In this document: positions 7,950 to 17,368 of the stretch, in pieces
How the letters are laid out: every line of letters starts with the position of its first letter
Numbering within the stretch: the first letter of the stretch is position 1
Assembly (NCBI GenBank): GCA_028819435.1
Contig: JAPPLK010000089.1
Span: forward strand, 1 to 64,000
Source: Nitrospira sp.
Lineage (GTDB): Bacteria > Nitrospirota > Nitrospiria > Nitrospirales > UBA8639
Direction: 5' to 3'
DNA: 64,000 nucleotides
Position numbers and translations under genes: made by a program
Notes under the pieces: generated by a model
What the model saw: the letters and a program-made list of their open reading frames with translations, nothing else
Databases searched by the model: none
What the model was told of the DNA's origin: nothing

Positions 7950-9545
7950 TTACGGAAATAATCCCGTAGCGTTCTGGGTGACCAGTGGAGCGACTTGATT
8001 GATTCGATCCAACATCGGCACAACCGTGGAGCGCACGACGTTATAGAAGTGCATGGGAAAAATCCCGAAGAAGATACTGCAGCCGATCATCAGGAGCAGG
8101 GGGAGGCGATCCACCCATTGCGACGTATCACGGGCATGCGCGTATTCAGGAGACATGTGTCCGTAAAACAGGCCGCGCATCATTTTGAACAGATAGGCCA
8201 TCGTCAACACGATCCCCAACACGGCCACCACCACCTGGAACGGATATTTCTCCCACGAGCCCACGATAATCATGATTTCGGCAATGAAGTTCACGGTACC
8301 AGGCATGCCGACCGATGCCATACAGGCAATAATAAAGGCCCCGGCCAGGAACGGCATGTTCTTGACCAGCCCGCCCAGGGATGGAATGTCCCGGGTATGG
8401 GTCTGGTCATACACCCAGCCTGCCATGGCAAAGAGCATGCCCGTAGCCAGGGCGTGCGCGAACATGTAGATCACGGCGCCGGTCAGGCTGATGTAATCCA
8501 GCGCGGCCATGCCCAGGAACACGTAGCCCATGTGACTGGAACTGGAATAACCGATGACGTACTTCGTGTCCTTGGCGAAATATGCGACAAACCCGCCGTA
8601 AATGATGCTGAACACACACAACACCGCGGCAATGGGCATGAGTTCACGTGTGGCGTCGGGAAGGATTTCATAGGCCACGCGAATGATGGAGAAATGCCCG
8701 AGTTTCATGAGTACGCCGGCGTGCAGCATGCTGGTCGCAGCCGGGGCCGCGGCGTGCCCGACGGGAGACCATGAATGCAACGGCCAAATGGGTGCAATGG
8801 AGGCAAAGCCGAAGAAGACGAGCACCCAGATAATCGTCGCCAGCGTTCCGTCGAAATGGGCCACTTCCCGAAGCACCAGGATGTCGAACGTGTGGACCGG
8901 CGAGAAATGGTAAATCAGCAGGATGCCCATCAAGGCGAATACCGCTCCCGCCGAGAGGAACAGCGTGAGTTTCATCGCGGCGTATTCCTTGCTGTTCGAC
9001 CCGAAGTTCAGGATGAACCCGACCGAATCCCGAAGCTTCCGGCCTTCCTCATCGGTCATGCTCAAATAGCCCTTGGTATGACTCCCCCACACGCCCAGCA
9101 GCACGTACATGGGCAAGACCGACATTTCATAGAAGAAGTAGAGGAAGAACAGGTCCAGCGACATGAAGACCCCGATGGTCGCCGCCGCCAGGATCAGCAG
9201 GAAGATATAAAATTCCTTGGTGCGGTCCTTGATATGCCACGAAATGAAGATGCCCGCGAACAGCAGAATGGCCGAGGCAAAGACCAACGGGGCCCCGATT
9301 CCATCAACCCCGATGTGAAACCCGATGCCCAGTTCCTCGGACCACGCCCACTTGGTGATGAATTGAAAGCCGCCCTGATCAGGATCGTAGGCCATGAAGA
9401 CGTACAGAGAAGCGAGCAGTGCTGTCCCGGCGGAGATCGCGGCCACGGCGCGCACCAGAAGCGGCTCACGATTGGGAATAAACAGCAACACGACCGACCC
9501 CAGGAACGGGGCAAACAACGTTGCCAGTAAGGCCAACTGTCCCAT
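7950..9545 (-). CDS. nuoM: NADH-quinone oxidoreductase subunit M, second (distal) copy
   Basis: 531 residues. It is a NuoM-family antiporter subunit with conserved FFYEMSVLPMY and HSWSPVGHAAAP motifs. Compared with ordinary NuoM there is an extra segment of roughly 25 residues after LGVWGSH (about residues 159-184, rich in K, E and S), just before the conserved YAAMK helix. Its ATG overlaps the stop of the preceding nuoM by one base (TAATG). Two consecutive nuoM genes are the defining feature of the 2M complexes I described from nitrite oxidisers and others. Which copy is the additional subunit cannot be settled by eye; the inserted loop makes this one the candidate. Confidence 0.95.
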   Translation of the reverse strand: MGQLALLATLFAPFLGSVVLLFIPNREPLLVRAVAAISAGTALLASLYVFMAYDPDQGGFQFITKWAWSEELGIGFHIGVDGIGAPLVFASAILLFAGIFISWHIKDRTKEFYIFLLILAAATIGVFMSLDLFFLYFFYEMSVLPMYVLLGVWGSHTKGYLSMTDEEGRKLRDSVGFILNFGSNSKEYAAMKLTLFLSAGAVFALMGILLIYHFSPVHTFDILVLREVAHFDGTLATIIWVLVFFGFASIAPIWPLHSWSPVGHAAAPAATSMLHAGVLMKLGHFSIIRVAYEILPDATRELMPIAAVLCVFSIIYGGFVAYFAKDTKYVIGYSSSSHMGYVFLGMAALDYISLTGAVIYMFAHALATGMLFAMAGWVYDQTHTRDIPSLGGLVKNMPFLAGAFIIACMASVGMPGTVNFIAEIMIIVGSWEKYPFQVVVAVLGIVLTMAYLFKMMRGLFYGHMSPEYAHARDTSQWVDRLPLLLMIGCSIFFGIFPMHFYNVVRSTVVPMLDRINQVAPLVTQNATGLFP

Positions 9546-11188
9546 TACTCAGTCCTGCCCTCCGGGTTCAAGGGTGCTCGGATTGCGGATTGTGGATTGC
9601 GGATTGCCATCGCTCGGTCCTGCCCTTCAGGTTCAAGCGCCACGGCATGTGACAACAGCATCCGGTCCTGTTCAATACTCGCAATCGACCCGTGGTCCAA
9701 CCGGTCCATCACAGCCTGCACCGAACCGTTGACCATTCGCAAAAACGGTGAGGGATAGAGCCCGATCCAGAAAATCATCACACACAGGGACACGGCGATG
9801 ATCGTTTCGCGTTGCGTCAGGTCCTTGAGTGCTTGCGGGACGTGCTCGCCGATAGGGCCGAAAATCGCCCGCTCGTAATACCACAGGAAATAGGCCGCGG
9901 CGAAAATCACGCCCGAGACGGCCACGGCTCCATACACCCAATGCGCTTGAAAGGCGCCGAGCAGGATCAGAAATTCCCCGATGAATCCATTCGTTCCGGG
10001 CAATCCGATCGAGGCCATTCCGATGATCAGGAAAAAGGTGGCAAGAAGGGGCATCTTCGACGCGATACCTCCGCAATTGTCGAGGAGCGTATTGCCGAGC
10101 CGGTCATAGAGAAACCCGGCCAGGAAAAAGAGCCCGGCAGTGGTAAATCCCAAATTGATCATTTGCAGCAGACTGCCCTGCAGACCCTGGAAATTCAGGG
10201 CAAACAGGCCCAACACGACGAACCCCAAGTGGCTGATGCTGCTAAAGACAAGCAGGCGTCTGAAGTCCGGCTGCATGATGGCGATAATGGCTCCCCAGAC
10301 GATGGCGGCCAGCGCCAAACTCATGACGATCACCACTACGGTGGCATTGGTCGAGGCTTCCGGCAGCAACGGGAAACTGAATCGCAGGAACCCATACGTT
10401 CCCAACTTGACGCCCGCCAACACCACGGACATCCCGATCGGCCCTTGTACCAGCGCGTCCGGCAACCACGTGTGGAACGGAAAGACCGGAGCCTTGAAGG
10501 CCAATCCCATAAAGATGAACCAGAAGATCAAGAGTTGATCCGAGACCGGAACCGGCACCTTCAACAAGTCCAGCAAATCGAAACTATACATATTCGTGAC
10601 ATCGTGGTAATTCAAACTCAGCAGGGCGAAACCGACCAGCATGAACACGCTGCCCAACAGGGTGTACAACACGTACTTAAGCGCGGCGTAGTGCTTTTCT
10701 TCACCCACGCCCCAGAGTTTGATCAGGAAATAGCTGGGGACGAGCATGAGTTCCCAGAACACGAAGAAGAGGATCAGGTCGATGGACACAAAAATCCCCA
10801 TGATCGTCGTTTCCAAAGCCAGGATGCTCATGAAGTACGCTTTGGCCCTGTCCTGCACGGTATCCCATGAATAAAGAATGATCAGGACCGTGATGAAGGC
10901 CGAAAGGCCGACAAACAGGATGCTGATACCGTCCACGGCGAGGTGATAGGAAATGCCAAGAGCCGGAATCCAATTCAACCGCTCGCTGAATTGCATGGCC
11001 GCGGATTCAGGTATGAACCGGAGCAATAAGAGCACTGCCAGCGCCAATTCGAAAAGCGCGACGCCCAACGCCGTCTTCTTGATCAGGTCGGTATCCCGTA
11101 ATGTCCACAACCCGATCGCCCCAAGAAGCGGGAGAAAGAGCAGGATCGACAAAATCGGGAATCCGAATTCCAGTTCTTCAAGCATCAC
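9545..11188 (-). CDS. nuoM: NADH-quinone oxidoreductase subunit M, first (proximal) copy
   Basis: 547 residues. The conserved core FFVFWELMLVPSYFLI and AFKAPVFPFHTWLPDA identify NuoM, an antiporter-like proton-translocating subunit. It directly follows nuoL and precedes the second nuoM with a one-base overlap. The last 30 or so residues are not NuoM-like. They come from a duplicated 25-base segment flanking a run of GCAATCC-type units, giving a low-complexity tail with LEPEGQDRA and LNPEGRTE repeated. The tail probably lies outside the functional core. Confidence 0.95.
   Translation of the reverse strand: MMLEELEFGFPILSILLFLPLLGAIGLWTLRDTDLIKKTALGVALFELALAVLLLLRFIPESAAMQFSERLNWIPALGISYHLAVDGISILFVGLSAFITVLIILYSWDTVQDRAKAYFMSILALETTIMGIFVSIDLILFFVFWELMLVPSYFLIKLWGVGEEKHYAALKYVLYTLLGSVFMLVGFALLSLNYHDVTNMYSFDLLDLLKVPVPVSDQLLIFWFIFMGLAFKAPVFPFHTWLPDALVQGPIGMSVVLAGVKLGTYGFLRFSFPLLPEASTNATVVVIVMSLALAAIVWGAIIAIMQPDFRRLLVFSSISHLGFVVLGLFALNFQGLQGSLLQMINLGFTTAGLFFLAGFLYDRLGNTLLDNCGGIASKMPLLATFFLIIGMASIGLPGTNGFIGEFLILLGAFQAHWVYGAVAVSGVIFAAAYFLWYYERAIFGPIGEHVPQALKDLTQRETIIAVSLCVMIFWIGLYPSPFLRMVNGSVQAVMDRLDHGSIASIEQDRMLLSHAVALEPEGQDRAMAIRNPQSAIRAPLNPEGRTE
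9547..9638. repeat. short repeat cluster forming the tail of nuoM
   Basis: Two direct copies of a CTC-GTCCTGCCCT-GGTTCAAG segment (starting about 9547 and 9614) flank several GGATTG/TGCGGATTG units at about 9579-9605. The whole cluster is translated in frame as the last residues of the proximal NuoM. ATTGCGGATTG runs occur as dispersed repeats in many genomes. Here one appears to have extended a coding sequence without destroying the overlap with the next gene. Confidence 0.6.
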
Positions 11189-11194
11189 TTAACC

Positions 11195-13177
11195 CTACAA
11201 GAGAGAACTCCCGGTCAACCACACGAGAAGAAAATGCGTGAGCAGAAACAGGCCGATGACGATCACAGCGGCATAATGATTGACCAACCCGGTTTGTAAT
11301 TTCCGCCAGGACCAAGCCGCCAGGTGGTTGGCGTACCCGATCACGTTGAGTCCCCCGTAAATCACGTGTTTTTCGGTCCAGGTCACTCCGGCCGCGCTCA
11401 CGTCGGCTCCGTGCCCGATCCCCCTGATGAAGCGATCGATCACGTGTTGATCGATCCAATCCCATAGCTGGCCAAGCCGTTTGCAAGGCTCGACGAAGAG
11501 AGTGTCATACAGTTCATCCACGTAGTATTTGTTCAACAGCGTCCGATAGGCCCCGGCGAACCGTTCCGACCATGCATCCGCGGTCCCTGGCTTGATCGCA
11601 TACAGATAATGCGCCACCCCCCAACCACCCAACGCGATACCGATGGCCACTGCCATCAATCCAATGAGGGTCCCCATGCCGACTTCATGCGTCACCGCGC
11701 CCACGGGAGTGGCCACGGATTCCAAAAATCCATGGAACCAGCCATGTTCCGGCGGCACGCCCAGAAACCCGCCCAGCACAGAGAGCCCAGCCAGAATCAT
11801 GAGCGGCACGGTCATGACCGGTGGCGACTCATGAATATGATGTTCCACCTTCGGGTCCACCCGGGACTGCCCGTAAAACGTCACATAGGTGAGACGAAAC
11901 ATGTAAAAGGAAGTCAGAAATGCGCCAACCGCGGCAAAGGCATACAACACGTAATGGTGATGGACAAAGGCATGGGCCATAATTTCATCTTTGCTCCAGA
12001 ACCCCGCCAAAGGCGGGATGCCGGCAATGGCCAGGGTGCCGATGAGAAACACGGCGTGCGTGATGGGAATTTTTTTGGAAAGCCCGCCCATCTTTCGGAT
12101 GTCCTGTTCTCCTTCGAGCGAATGGATCACCGCGCCGGCGGAAAGGAACAAGAGGGCTTTGAAAAACGCGTGGGTCACGAGATGGAAAATAGCTGCGATG
12201 TACGCCCCGACCCCGCAGGCCAGAAACATATAGCCCAACTGGCTGACGGTCGAATACGCCAGCACGCGCTTGATGTCGTTTTGCACCAGCCCGATCGTGG
12301 CGGCAAATAACGCGGTCAGGCCGCCGATGATCCCTACCGTGGCCATGGACACAGGAGCCACGTCGAACAACACGTGAGTGCGCACCACCATGTACACCCC
12401 GGCCGTGACCATCGTCGCGGCGTGGATCAACGCGCTCACCGGGGTCGGGCCTTCCATGGCATCGGGCAGCCACGTATACAGGGGAATTTGGGCGGACTTC
12501 CCGATCGCGCCCACCAACAGGCACAGCGTAATGGCCGTGGCCATTTCAACGGAGAGCTGGTTCGCGTTTTCGAAGACCTTCAGGTAGTCCAAGGTCTTGA
12601 AATTGACGAAGACCAGAAAGATCGCCAGCAAAAACCCGGCGTCGCCGATCCGGTTGACCACAAACGCCTTGGTGGCAGCCTTGGCAGCGGAGACCTTATT
12701 GAAGTAGTACCCGATCAGGAGGTAGGAGCAGAGGCCGACCCCTTCCCATCCAATGAAAAGCACCAGGAAATTGTTCCCCATGACCAGCAACAACATGGAG
12801 ACCATGAACAGGTTCATGTACACGAAGAAGCGGGTAAAGCCGTCTTCTCCGTGCATGTACCCGACGGAATAGACGTGAATCAGAAAGCCGACTCCCGTTA
12901 CCACCATCAACATCACGGCGGTCAGCGGATCGATCAAAAATCCGAAATTGACGTGCAGGTCTCCGCCGAAAATCCACGAATAGGCAATGACCTCACGGGG
13001 CACGGGATCGGAGAGTACGCCGGCCACCACCGCGACGGCACACAGAAAAGAGAGGCCGATGGAGCCCACGGCAATGCGGCCGGCCAGGTCGGTGGTGTAC
13101 CGATGGCCGAGCAAGCCGTTCACCAGAACCGCGATCAGCGGGAAAACGGGTATGAGAATGACAAGAAGATCGGACAC
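11195..13177 (-). CDS. nuoL: NADH-quinone oxidoreductase subunit L with extended lateral helix
   Basis: 660 residues, longer than the roughly 610 of common NuoL. The core shows IGWEGVGLCSYLLIGYY, LPDAMEGPTPVSALIHAATMV and HAFFKALLFLSAG, all typical of NuoL. NuoL carries the long lateral helix that runs along the membrane arm. Here that region (about 580-626) contains two similar units 26 residues apart, IDRFIRGIGHGAD and IYGGLNVIGYANH, i.e. an internal duplication before the last transmembrane helix (LQTGLVNHYA...). This fits a membrane arm lengthened by a second NuoM. The gene lies between nuoK (1-base gap) and nuoM. Confidence 0.96.
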   Translation of the reverse strand: MSDLLVILIPVFPLIAVLVNGLLGHRYTTDLAGRIAVGSIGLSFLCAVAVVAGVLSDPVPREVIAYSWIFGGDLHVNFGFLIDPLTAVMLMVVTGVGFLIHVYSVGYMHGEDGFTRFFVYMNLFMVSMLLLVMGNNFLVLFIGWEGVGLCSYLLIGYYFNKVSAAKAATKAFVVNRIGDAGFLLAIFLVFVNFKTLDYLKVFENANQLSVEMATAITLCLLVGAIGKSAQIPLYTWLPDAMEGPTPVSALIHAATMVTAGVYMVVRTHVLFDVAPVSMATVGIIGGLTALFAATIGLVQNDIKRVLAYSTVSQLGYMFLACGVGAYIAAIFHLVTHAFFKALLFLSAGAVIHSLEGEQDIRKMGGLSKKIPITHAVFLIGTLAIAGIPPLAGFWSKDEIMAHAFVHHHYVLYAFAAVGAFLTSFYMFRLTYVTFYGQSRVDPKVEHHIHESPPVMTVPLMILAGLSVLGGFLGVPPEHGWFHGFLESVATPVGAVTHEVGMGTLIGLMAVAIGIALGGWGVAHYLYAIKPGTADAWSERFAGAYRTLLNKYYVDELYDTLFVEPCKRLGQLWDWIDQHVIDRFIRGIGHGADVSAAGVTWTEKHVIYGGLNVIGYANHLAAWSWRKLQTGLVNHYAAVIVIGLFLLTHFLLVWLTGSSLL

Positions 13178-13178
13178 G

Positions 13179-13481
13179 TTACCACTTCAACAGGTTAATC
13201 TGGTCGACGTTCGTCGCAATTTTTCCACGGAACACCACGATGATGATCGCCAGGCCCACGGCAGCCTCCCCCGCGGCAATCGCGATCACGAACAATGCCG
13301 CCATCTGGCCGGCCATCGATGAAAGGTAATGGGAGAACGCGACGAGGTTGATGTTCGCCGCGTTTAACATGATCTCGACCGACATCAGCACAATAATGAA
13401 GTTGCGCCGGATCAGTACGCCCAACAACCCCGTCATGAACAGGATGAAACTCAACGCCACGTATGCCGAAAGAGGAATCAT
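13179..13481 (-). CDS. nuoK: NADH-quinone oxidoreductase subunit K
   Basis: 100 residues, the family length, with three transmembrane segments. The conserved glutamate of helix 2 is in [13 protein letters not shown] second acidic residue, in [11 protein letters not shown], belongs to helix 3. These residues form part of the proton path between the quinone site and the antiporter subunits. It is packed between nuoJ and nuoL. Confidence 0.96.
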   Translation of the reverse strand: MIPLSAYVALSFILFMTGLLGVLIRRNFIIVLMSVEIMLNAANINLVAFSHYLSSMAGQMAALFVIAIAAGEAAVGLAIIIVVFRGKIATNVDQINLLKW

Positions 13482-13487
13482 GACGAG

Positions 13488-14024
13488 TTACTCGCGTTGG
13501 CCCGTCGGCTCAGGAACCGGACCCGTCGGGGTTTTGGCCAGGACGATCGCCCCGATAATGGCTCCCAAAAGAAAGACTCCCACGATCTCGAACAACAACA
13601 AGTAGTCGCTGAACATGGTGATGCCCACGGCGTGACTCGGGCCGGTCTGCAACACGACTTCCGGGGTCGCCGTCCCCTTGGCCCCGCTGTAGGGGGTTTG
13701 AAACACCAGAATGAGTAATTCCGCGAGGATCGCGACACCGGCGAACAGGAAAAAGGGATATTTCTTATGCAGGTACTGTTCTTCGGTTTTCAGACTGAGC
13801 AACATCAGGACGAAGAGGTAGAGCACGAGGATGGCCCCGGCGTAGACGATGATCTGCACGGCAAAGAGAAACTCGGCGTTGAGCAACACGAAAAGCCCGG
13901 CCACGTGCAAGAGCAACGACAACAGGCTCAGGCCGCAATGAACAGGATTTTTCAGGGCGATCGTAAAAATCCCCGACAGGATACTCACGGTCGCAAAGTA
14001 CCCGAACAATACGTACATCATCAT
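13488..14024 (-). CDS. nuoJ: NADH-quinone oxidoreductase subunit J
   Basis: 178 residues with five predicted membrane helices. LLNAEFLFAVQIIVYAGAILVLYLFVLMLL is the conserved helix 2-3 region of NuoJ (the pi-bulge helix). It lies in the operon between nuoI and nuoK. No unusual features. Confidence 0.95.
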   Translation of the reverse strand: MMMYVLFGYFATVSILSGIFTIALKNPVHCGLSLLSLLLHVAGLFVLLNAEFLFAVQIIVYAGAILVLYLFVLMLLSLKTEEQYLHKKYPFFLFAGVAILAELLILVFQTPYSGAKGTATPEVVLQTGPSHAVGITMFSDYLLLFEIVGVFLLGAIIGAIVLAKTPTGPVPEPTGQRE

Positions 14025-14030
14025 GAAGGA

Positions 14031-14606
14031 CTACGAGTCGGAGGCCTCGGTTTTCCCTATGGGCTGCGGGAAATGATAGCGGTAGGCGCGACTCTCCTCG
14101 TCATCCTGTTCCTGGTTGTGGGCATAGAGATATTTTTTTGCGTCTTCCAAATGTTGCTCACCGATCTCGTAGAGTCGCTGTTTGTTGAACAGGAGGGTCC
14201 GTTTATCATGAGTCGAATACTCGTACATCTTCGTCATGGCCAACGCATTGACCGGACAGGCTTCCACGCAATATCCGCAAAACACGCATTTGGTAATATC
14301 AATGTAAAACTCGGTCGCGTACCGTTGCAGGGGCAGGGACTTGTCCTCTTCACTGATGACTTTGATGCACCGTGACGGACAGGCGGCCTCGCAGAGGTCA
14401 CATCCGACGCACCGTTCCTGCCCGTTGTCGTACCGCAACAAGCCCAGGGCCCCGCGATGCGCGTCGGGAATCGTTCGCTTTTCACGGGGATACTGGAAGG
14501 TCATCGGACGGTGGAACATGTGCTTGAACGTGACCTTCATCGCTTTCCAGATTTCGCGGAACAAGACCGCGTCCAACAATCGTGTCGTTTGCTTTTGCGT
14601 ATCCAC
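14031..14606 (-). CDS. nuoI: NADH-quinone oxidoreductase subunit I, 2x[4Fe-4S]
   Basis: 191 residues. Two ferredoxin motifs are visible, CVGCDLCEAACPSRC and CVFCGYCVEACP. They bind clusters N6a and N6b, which pass electrons towards NuoB. In most bacteria nuoH lies immediately before nuoI, but here only nine bases separate nuoG from nuoI, so nuoH is missing at this place. Confidence 0.96.
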   Translation of the reverse strand: MDTQKQTTRLLDAVLFREIWKAMKVTFKHMFHRPMTFQYPREKRTIPDAHRGALGLLRYDNGQERCVGCDLCEAACPSRCIKVISEEDKSLPLQRYATEFYIDITKCVFCGYCVEACPVNALAMTKMYEYSTHDKRTLLFNKQRLYEIGEQHLEDAKKYLYAHNQEQDDEESRAYRYHFPQPIGKTEASDS

Positions 14607-14615
14607 GAGACGCTC

Positions 14616-17306
14616 CTAAATTTTTTCGATTGTCACCTGAGCGGATTTGAAATAGGGTACCCGCGTGACGGGGTCCACGACGACCCGGACCAGATCCTTG
14701 ACCGGAGGCTCATTAAAATGTTCAGGGAACGCACAGGTGCCCGGCAGCACGTTGACGTCGACTTGCACGCCCAATTCCAGGCTGCCTTGATCCGAGGTCA
14801 CGCGAACGCGACCGCCTTCGGCGAGACCCAACCGTTCACATTCCTCCAGGGACATCCGTAACGCTCCGGTATTCGGCGAAATATCCATCAACCCGGACGC
14901 CTTCGTGGACAATTTTCCCGAATGATAAATGAGTTGAATCAATTTCAATCCGTACGGCCGTCCGGACTCTTGTGCGCGGCCATCGGCATACCGGGCGCGA
15001 ACCGAATCCGCATACCCGTTCCGAAGATACGCCGTGGCATCAGCAACAACGGGGCGAGGTTCGCCGAGATTGTAGTAGCCGGGAAGCACCTTCCGAATTT
15101 CCGCTTGAATATCCTGCGTGTTTTCATATGGAAGCGAATGCCCCATGCCGTTGGCGAGGCCCACCATGATATGCCAATCCAGCGCACTCTCACCCAGCGG
15201 GTCCAGCGCCGGCCTCAGGAATTGCACCATCCCCTCCTGGTTTGTGACGGTGCCGTCCTTTTCCGCAAACGTACACGCGGGAAACGCGACGTGCGCATAG
15301 CGCGCCGTCTCCGTCAGGAAAGGATCCTGACAGATCAACAATTCCAACTGGCTCAAGGCCTCTTCCACGCCGAACGATTTCGGAAGCGTGGCTAAGGGGT
15401 TTTCTCCCACCACGTAGAGGGCCTTGATCTTGCCGGCGCGGCAATCCGCCAAAATTTCTACAAGGGATTGACCGGATTGCGCATCCGGCAACGTCGCATT
15501 CCATGCTTCGGAAAATTTTTGTCGCGCCTCGGCTTGCGCATAGGACGCCGGGCCAGGAAGAAATTCCGGTGCGACGCCCATATCCACGGCCCCCTGCTCG
15601 TTCCCCTCCTCGGTGAACGTATTGATCCCGCACCCGGGTTTATTCAATTTCCCCGTGACCCACGCCAAGTCAACCAGGGACAATGTATGGTTATACCCAT
15701 CGGGCTGGCGCACGACCCCTTCCCCGCACAGGATGACGGAACGCGGGGCCTCCGCAAATATCCTGGCTGCCTCCTGAATCGTCTCGACCGGGATTCCCGT
15801 TTCAGCGGCGACGGCGTCGAGCGAAACCGCTTGGGCCGCGGCTTTCAAGGCAGACAAGGCCTCGGGGTCTTGAGCGGTCGCGTCAGGATCGATGAGATCC
15901 TGCTCCAGGGCCGATTTGACCAATCCTTTGACGAACGCGCCCTCCGACCCCGGTTTGACCATCACCGGATGCGACGCCAACTTGGCCAAATTGGTTTGCA
16001 TGGAATCCACTACGATAACCGACGCCTTGTAGGTGCCGATCGCGGCTTTCACCCGCAGGCTGGCCACGGGATTCGTTTCTGTGACGTTGGCTCCCACCAC
16101 CAGGATCGCCTTGGCTTTCGTGAGGTCGGCCGAGGCGTTCATTGTCCGGTTGATCCCGAGGGCATGATGCACCGCCCGCACGAAATTCATATGACCGTAC
16201 CGCGCACTGCTGTCGAGATTGTTCGTCCCGAGCACGGTCCGCATAAATCGTTGGAACACGTACAGTTCTTCATTCGTGCACCGTGCCGTGATCAAGCCTG
16301 CAATGGCTTCGGACCCATATCGGCTCTTGATATCCGTCAGCCGCTCCGCGGTCGTGGCCAAGGCTTCGATCCACGGCGTTGGGGCCAGACCCGTTTCATT
16401 CCGAACGAGCGGCTCCTTGAGTCGTTCTTTACTGTCAATGAACTGGAAGCCGAAGCGCCCTCGCACACAGAGCCCTCCGTGACCATTGACTGTATCCCCC
16501 CGGTCGCCCCATTTGTTTTTCCAGGACAAGGGAGATGTCACCCGCACGACTTCCGTATCCTTCGTTTCCACGTACATCTGACAGCCGTCCCCGCAGTAAT
16601 TGCAGGTGGTCGTGGTTTTTCGGAGTTGCCAGGGCTTGTACACGTATTTTGAAAATTTATTCGTAATCGCGCCCACTGGACAGACCGCGAGACAATCACC
16701 GCAAAATTCACAGTCCAAGGCGTGATCCCCCTTGGCCACGACCTGCGTAAACCCGCCTTTCTTCATGAACTGCAAAGCGTCGATACGCTGGACGTCCTTG
16801 CAGATGTTGATACACTCCCCGCAGGCGATGCAGCGGTTCATGTTGAAATCGAGCACAAGGCTACGCGTGTCTTCCGGAATATTTTTCTGTTTGGCGTTGG
16901 CGAGGTTGGTGACCTGGTGCTCGAAGGCCATGTCTTGCAATTCGCAATGCCCGTCCGCGTCGCAGACCGGACAATCCAGGGGATGCACTGACAGGTGTTT
17001 TTCAACGGCCTTTTTCCGTGCCGCAAACAGGTCTTCCCCATCCGTCCGGATCACCATCCCTTCGGTCGCCTTCGCGGTGCAGGATCGCACCGGCGACTTC
17101 TTCCCTTCCTGCAGGACCAGGCACATGCCGCAGGACCCGAAGGGATCGAACGTGTAGTGATAACACATGGCCGGGACGATTTTCCCCATGCTGGAAATCA
17201 CGTCGTACAGCGAAACCCCTTCTTTCGCGGTGACGGTTTCGCCGTCGATATTCAGGGAAATCGTCGCGGCTTCAGTATCGGGTGTCGTAACCGGTTTGAG
17301 TCCCAT
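14616..17306 (-). CDS. nuoG: NADH-quinone oxidoreductase subunit G
   Basis: 896 residues. The N-terminal 2Fe-2S domain has CYHYTFDPFGSCGMC, then the His-coordinated cluster HPLDCPVCDADGHC and two ferredoxin-type sites, CIACGECINIC and CEFCGDCLAVCP. CNYCGDGC plus a later CVRGRFG form the extra N7-type site present in some bacterial NuoG. The C-terminal two thirds is the molybdopterin-oxidoreductase-like domain (without cofactor in complex I) ending in the aspartate-decarboxylase-like domain. With no nuoE/nuoF in the operon, NuoG would be the outermost electron-entry subunit encoded here. Confidence 0.96.
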   Translation of the reverse strand: MGLKPVTTPDTEAATISLNIDGETVTAKEGVSLYDVISSMGKIVPAMCYHYTFDPFGSCGMCLVLQEGKKSPVRSCTAKATEGMVIRTDGEDLFAARKKAVEKHLSVHPLDCPVCDADGHCELQDMAFEHQVTNLANAKQKNIPEDTRSLVLDFNMNRCIACGECINICKDVQRIDALQFMKKGGFTQVVAKGDHALDCEFCGDCLAVCPVGAITNKFSKYVYKPWQLRKTTTTCNYCGDGCQMYVETKDTEVVRVTSPLSWKNKWGDRGDTVNGHGGLCVRGRFGFQFIDSKERLKEPLVRNETGLAPTPWIEALATTAERLTDIKSRYGSEAIAGLITARCTNEELYVFQRFMRTVLGTNNLDSSARYGHMNFVRAVHHALGINRTMNASADLTKAKAILVVGANVTETNPVASLRVKAAIGTYKASVIVVDSMQTNLAKLASHPVMVKPGSEGAFVKGLVKSALEQDLIDPDATAQDPEALSALKAAAQAVSLDAVAAETGIPVETIQEAARIFAEAPRSVILCGEGVVRQPDGYNHTLSLVDLAWVTGKLNKPGCGINTFTEEGNEQGAVDMGVAPEFLPGPASYAQAEARQKFSEAWNATLPDAQSGQSLVEILADCRAGKIKALYVVGENPLATLPKSFGVEEALSQLELLICQDPFLTETARYAHVAFPACTFAEKDGTVTNQEGMVQFLRPALDPLGESALDWHIMVGLANGMGHSLPYENTQDIQAEIRKVLPGYYNLGEPRPVVADATAYLRNGYADSVRARYADGRAQESGRPYGLKLIQLIYHSGKLSTKASGLMDISPNTGALRMSLEECERLGLAEGGRVRVTSDQGSLELGVQVDVNVLPGTCAFPEHFNEPPVKDLVRVVVDPVTRVPYFKSAQVTIEKI

Positions 17307-17368
17307 CTATCTCTCCCGCCCCTCCATTCAGGAGTTCATCAGGATTTTTATCAATTACCCCAGTTCCA

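Noticed and set aside
9812-10870. 352-codon plus-strand frame opposite nuoM
   Set aside because: Antisense to a well-conserved gene; composition H/Q/R/D-rich as expected for the mirror of membrane-protein codons.
11609-13198. Plus-strand frames opposite nuoL (233 and 274 codons)
   Set aside because: Mirror frames of nuoL; histidine/arginine-rich and without protein-like motifs.
15468-16652. 394-codon plus-strand frame opposite nuoG
   Set aside because: Lies fully antisense to nuoG, with no ribosome binding site and no recognisable motif.
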